Assembly: GCA_030590605.1 (NCBI GenBank) | Contig: JAUUYB010000089.1 | Span: forward strand, 1-5,273 | Reading direction: 5' to 3' | DNA length: 5,273 nucleotides | Source of the DNA: Candidatus Woesearchaeota archaeon | Lineage (GTDB): Archaea; Nanobdellota; Nanobdellia; Woesearchaeales; JAUUYB01 | Shown: piece by piece, positions 2,619-5,273 of the stretch | How positions within the stretch are numbered: position 1 is the stretch's first letter | How the letters are laid out: each line of letters starts with the position of its first letter | Translations under genes and position numbers: made by a program | Notes under the pieces: generated by a model | Told to the model about the DNA's origin: nothing | The model's input: only the letters and a program-made list of their open reading frames with translations | Databases searched by the model: none

Positions 2619-5273
2619 ATGATTGAGTTCAAGGATAATCCAGATAGTGTGCGTTCTATAGAAAGCATTCTCCACCCTCATGTCAAGCATTGGTTCTATC
2701 AGCGGTTCCAGGAGTTCTCGCTTCCTCAGAGGATGGGTGTCCTCGAGATCCACGCCAGAAAGAACATCCTTGTGAGCGCGCCTACTGGAGCTACAAAGAC
2801 CCTCACCGCTTTCATGTCTGTGCTGAATGAGCTCGTAGATTCATCATTGAAAGGCATCCTTGAAGACAAGGTCTACGCAGTGTACATCTCTCCGTTGAAG
2901 GCCCTCAATTATGATATCCAGGTGAACCTGATAGAGCCACTTAAAGAGATCGAAGTCATTGCAGGGCGCGATCTTGGTATCAGGGTGGATGTCAGGACCG
3001 GCGATACCACGCCGTATGAACGTGCCAAGATGTCAAAGAACCCTCCCCATATCCTTATCACGACTCCGGAAAGCCTGGCTATCATGCTTAATGCACCGAA
3101 GTTCCAGGAACACCTCAAAGGAGTCGAATGGTGCATAATCGATGAGATTCATGCGCTCGCAGACAACAAACGAGGGACACACCTCTCCCTTTCTTTAGAG
3201 CGCCTTGAACGTCTCTGCGGCCATATGACAAGAGTGGGCTTATCCGCCACCATATCTCCGCTGGAAGAGATCGGGAAATACTTGGTAGGGACAGATAGGG
3301 ATTGCATCATAGTAGATGTCCAGTTCATCAAGGACCTTGACCTCAAGGTGCTCTCGCCAGTAGATGATCTGGTCGGGACCGATTACACTACTGCTCACAA
3401 GAAGATGTATGACCTCATGCATAAGCTTATCCAGGAGCACAAGACCACTCTTATCTTCACGAACACGAGAGCTGCTACAGAAAGGGTAGTGGACAATCTC
3501 AAGGATAAATTTCCTAAGTCATATAATCATGAGAACATCGGTGCGCATCATGGATCTCTCGCAAAAGATCACAGGCATAGAATCGAACAATCACTAAGAG
3601 AAGGTTCCATCAAGACTGTTGTCTGTTCTACTTCTCTTGAGCTCGGTATCGACATAGGATATATCGATCTCGTCATCCTTCTCGGTTCCCCTAAGTCCGT
3701 CGCCCGTGCACTCCAGAGATGCGGAAGAAGCGGGCATAAGCTAAGAGAGAAGGCCAAAGGAAGGATAATCGTCCTTGACAGGGATGATCTTGTCGAATGT
3801 GCAGTGCTGCTTAAGTCAGCGATCGAACGTAAGATCGACACTATCCACATCCCAAAGGATTGTCTTGATGTCCTGGCCCAGCATGTACTGGGAATCGCTC
3901 TGAACGAGAAGATATCGATCAAAGAACTCTCCAGACTTATCAGGTCCAGCTATGTCTATGCAGACCTTAAGGCTAAGGACCTGAAAGAGATCATCGATTT
4001 CCTGTCAGGCAGTTCTCTTGAAGAGCGTAATGTCTACGCAAGGATATGGTATGATGAAGACACTCAGATGATCGGAAGGAAAGGCATCATGAGTCGGGTC
4101 ATCTACATGACCAATATTGGCACTATTCCTGATGAGACCGCAGTGATAGTTAAGATCGGCACTGAGGTCGTGGGGACTATCGAGGAGGGATTCCTTGAGA
4201 AACTCAGACCAGGAGATGTTTTCGTCCTTGGCGGAAGCACATATGTCTTCAGGTTCTCGAGAGGCATGGTCGCACAGGTGCAGGCCACTGTCAACCGTCC
4301 TCCTACTGTACCTAGATGGTTCTCAGAATCCCTGCCTCTCTCCTATGACCTCGCGATGGATATAGGAAGATTCAGACGGCTTCTTGGTGAGAAGATGAAT
4401 GCGCACCTGAATTATCCTGCTGACAGGAGACCGGCAAAAGAGAGCATCCTGAAATGGATCGATAGATTTCTCTATATAGATAAGAATGGCGCTCTCTCGA
4501 TCTATAATTATGCGCTTGAACAGTTCCTCTATGTGGGGATCCCTAACGACAGGCGTATCATCATAGAGAGCTTCAAGGATGATAAGGGGTATCATTACAT
4601 CTTCCATTCCCTTTTCGGCAGGAGGGTTAATGATTGTCTCTCTCGCGCCACAGCCTTTGCAGTCGCAAGGATATCTCATCGTGATGTCGAGATAGGTATC
4701 ACTGATAACGGTTTCATGCTCACTTCACAAAAAGCTGTGAATGTCCATAAGGCTTTCTCTTATCTTAAGGATGAGAAGCTCGATCTGGTCATGGCTCAGG
4801 CTATAGAAAAATCAGAGGTCTATAAGCGCAGGTTCAGGCATTGTGCAACGCGGGCGCTTTTGATCCTCAGGAACTACAAGGGCAGACAGAAGAACGTAGG
4901 CAAGCAGCAGGTCTCATCCATGATTCTCATGAGTGCATTGAAGCGGATTGACCCTGATTTCAGCATATTGAAGGAAGCGAGAAGAGAAGTGCTGAATGAC
5001 CTCATGGATATCGGGAACGCGAAGAAAGTCCTTAAGGGAATCGCTTCTGATCGTATAAGGGTGGAAGAGAAATCCACACTTGTCCCTTCGCCGTTCGCAT
5101 TCAATCTGTTCATGCAGGGAGTGTCAGATATACTTAAGGTTGAGGACAGGAGTGAGTTCATCAGGCGCATGCATGATATGGTGATGGGAAAGATCTCTAT
5201 GAAAGAAGGTTCTGATGAGCTCGAGATGCCTAGTTCGATAAGTCTGGATCTGAAGGTCCCATCAAGACCTCTG
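2619..5273 (+). CDS. lhr: Lhr-type superfamily 2 helicase (archaeal aLhr2-like), 3' end cut by window
   Basis: Open to the right edge with 885 codons visible and no stop. Motifs in order: Walker A region A54-P-T-G-A-T-K-T61, motif Ia YISPLKAL (about 90), TTPES (about 150), DEIH box 175-178 followed by KRGTHLSLSLERL, SAT 209-211, TNTR (about 286), STSLELGIDIG 337-347 and QRCGRSGH 366-373. A winged-helix region follows (about 407-465). Then comes the Lhr-specific domain, with MTNIGTIPDE (497-506), VGTIEEGFLEKLRPGDVFVL and VPRWFSESLPLS, and near the end VPSPFAFN from 822. The last two RecA blocks plus winged helix plus Lhr domain make the Lhr core. Known relatives are ATP-driven 3'-to-5' DNA or RNA-DNA helicases or annealers in DNA repair and RNA metabolism. 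The Walker A glycine before the lysine is threonine here (T59). Archaeal Lhr proteins are usually around 850-950 residues, so little is missing. The substrate is not readable. Confidence 0.93.
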   Translation, partial: MIEFKDNPDSVRSIESILHPHVKHWFYQRFQEFSLPQRMGVLEIHARKNILVSAPTGATKTLTAFMSVLNELVDSSLKGILEDKVYAVYISPLKALNYDIQVNLIEPLKEIEVIAGRDLGIRVDVRTGDTTPYERAKMSKNPPHILITTPESLAIMLNAPKFQEHLKGVEWCIIDEIHALADNKRGTHLSLSLERLERLCGHMTRVGLSATISPLEEIGKYLVGTDRDCIIVDVQFIKDLDLKVLSPVDDLVGTDYTTAHKKMYDLMHKLIQEHKTTLIFTNTRAATERVVDNLKDKFPKSYNHENIGAHHGSLAKDHRHRIEQSLREGSIKTVVCSTSLELGIDIGYIDLVILLGSPKSVARALQRCGRSGHKLREKAKGRIIVLDRDDLVECAVLLKSAIERKIDTIHIPKDCLDVLAQHVLGIALNEKISIKELSRLIRSSYVYADLKAKDLKEIIDFLSGSSLEERNVYARIWYDEDTQMIGRKGIMSRVIYMTNIGTIPDETAVIVKIGTEVVGTIEEGFLEKLRPGDVFVLGGSTYVFRFSRGMVAQVQATVNRPPTVPRWFSESLPLSYDLAMDIGRFRRLLGEKMNAHLNYPADRRPAKESILKWIDRFLYIDKNGALSIYNYALEQFLYVGIPNDRRIIIESFKDDKGYHYIFHSLFGRRVNDCLSRATAFAVARISHRDVEIGITDNGFMLTSQKAVNVHKAFSYLKDEKLDLVMAQAIEKSEVYKRRFRHCATRALLILRNYKGRQKNVGKQQVSSMILMSALKRIDPDFSILKEARREVLNDLMDIGNAKKVLKGIASDRIRVEEKSTLVPSPFAFNLFMQGVSDILKVEDRSEFIRRMHDMVMGKISMKEGSDELEMPSSISLDLKVPSRPL

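Noticed and set aside
2909..5170. Several minus-strand open frames of 65-118 codons opposite the helicase gene
   Set aside because: They are antisense shadows of a continuous 885-codon frame with all helicase motifs, and their translations show no recognisable domains.
1..5273. CRISPR array, tRNA, rRNA or toxin-antitoxin pair
   Set aside because: Apart from the features listed, I found no regularly spaced repeats, no tRNA-like T-arm or acceptor pairing, and no two-gene toxin layout.

Overview
The window is archaeal. Four of its five genes begin on an ATG that has no Shine-Dalgarno sequence but lies about 26-27 bases downstream of the centre of a TATA-box-like sequence, which is the archaeal leaderless arrangement. 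The gene content agrees: an archaeal-type Lhr helicase, a CorA transporter, a COG2231-type endonuclease III relative and two tiny zinc-ribbon proteins, one resembling the DUF5679 family. Compact spacing and the DUF5679-like gene suggest a DPANN-type (for example Woesearchaeales-like) genome. That placement is an inference and needs a protein search.

Layout. Bases 1-99 hold a TATA box and a leader of about 50 bases. The leader has a perfect GAAA-tetraloop hairpin and a strong Shine-Dalgarno sequence for a 47-residue zinc-ribbon protein (100-243). A possible hairpin terminator and a new promoter follow, then corA (343-1290, +). The DNA glycosylase gene (1268-1963, -) converges on corA and overlaps its last 23 bases. 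A small zinc-ribbon membrane protein (2266-2550, +) and a large Lhr-type helicase (2619 to beyond the right edge, +) complete the window. The helicase is open to the last base, with 885 codons visible.

The main non-coding object is at 2005-2220. It is a 216-bp element bounded by a perfect 16-bp terminal inverted repeat and flanked by a 9-bp direct repeat (GTGATGAAA). This is the signature of a small non-autonomous transposon (MITE) with its target-site duplication. Taking out the element and one repeat copy restores a 77-bp spacer with two back-to-back promoters only about 16 bp apart. The element therefore appears to have landed between the promoters of the glycosylase gene and the zinc-ribbon gene, leaving both intact.

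The genes do not form one pathway. Each appears to have its own promoter, and the glycosylase and helicase are linked only loosely by nucleic-acid maintenance. No previously undescribed multi-gene system is apparent. The most interesting points are the MITE, the leaderless/leadered contrast, the self-competing hairpin ahead of the first gene, and altered key motifs in the glycosylase and helicase.
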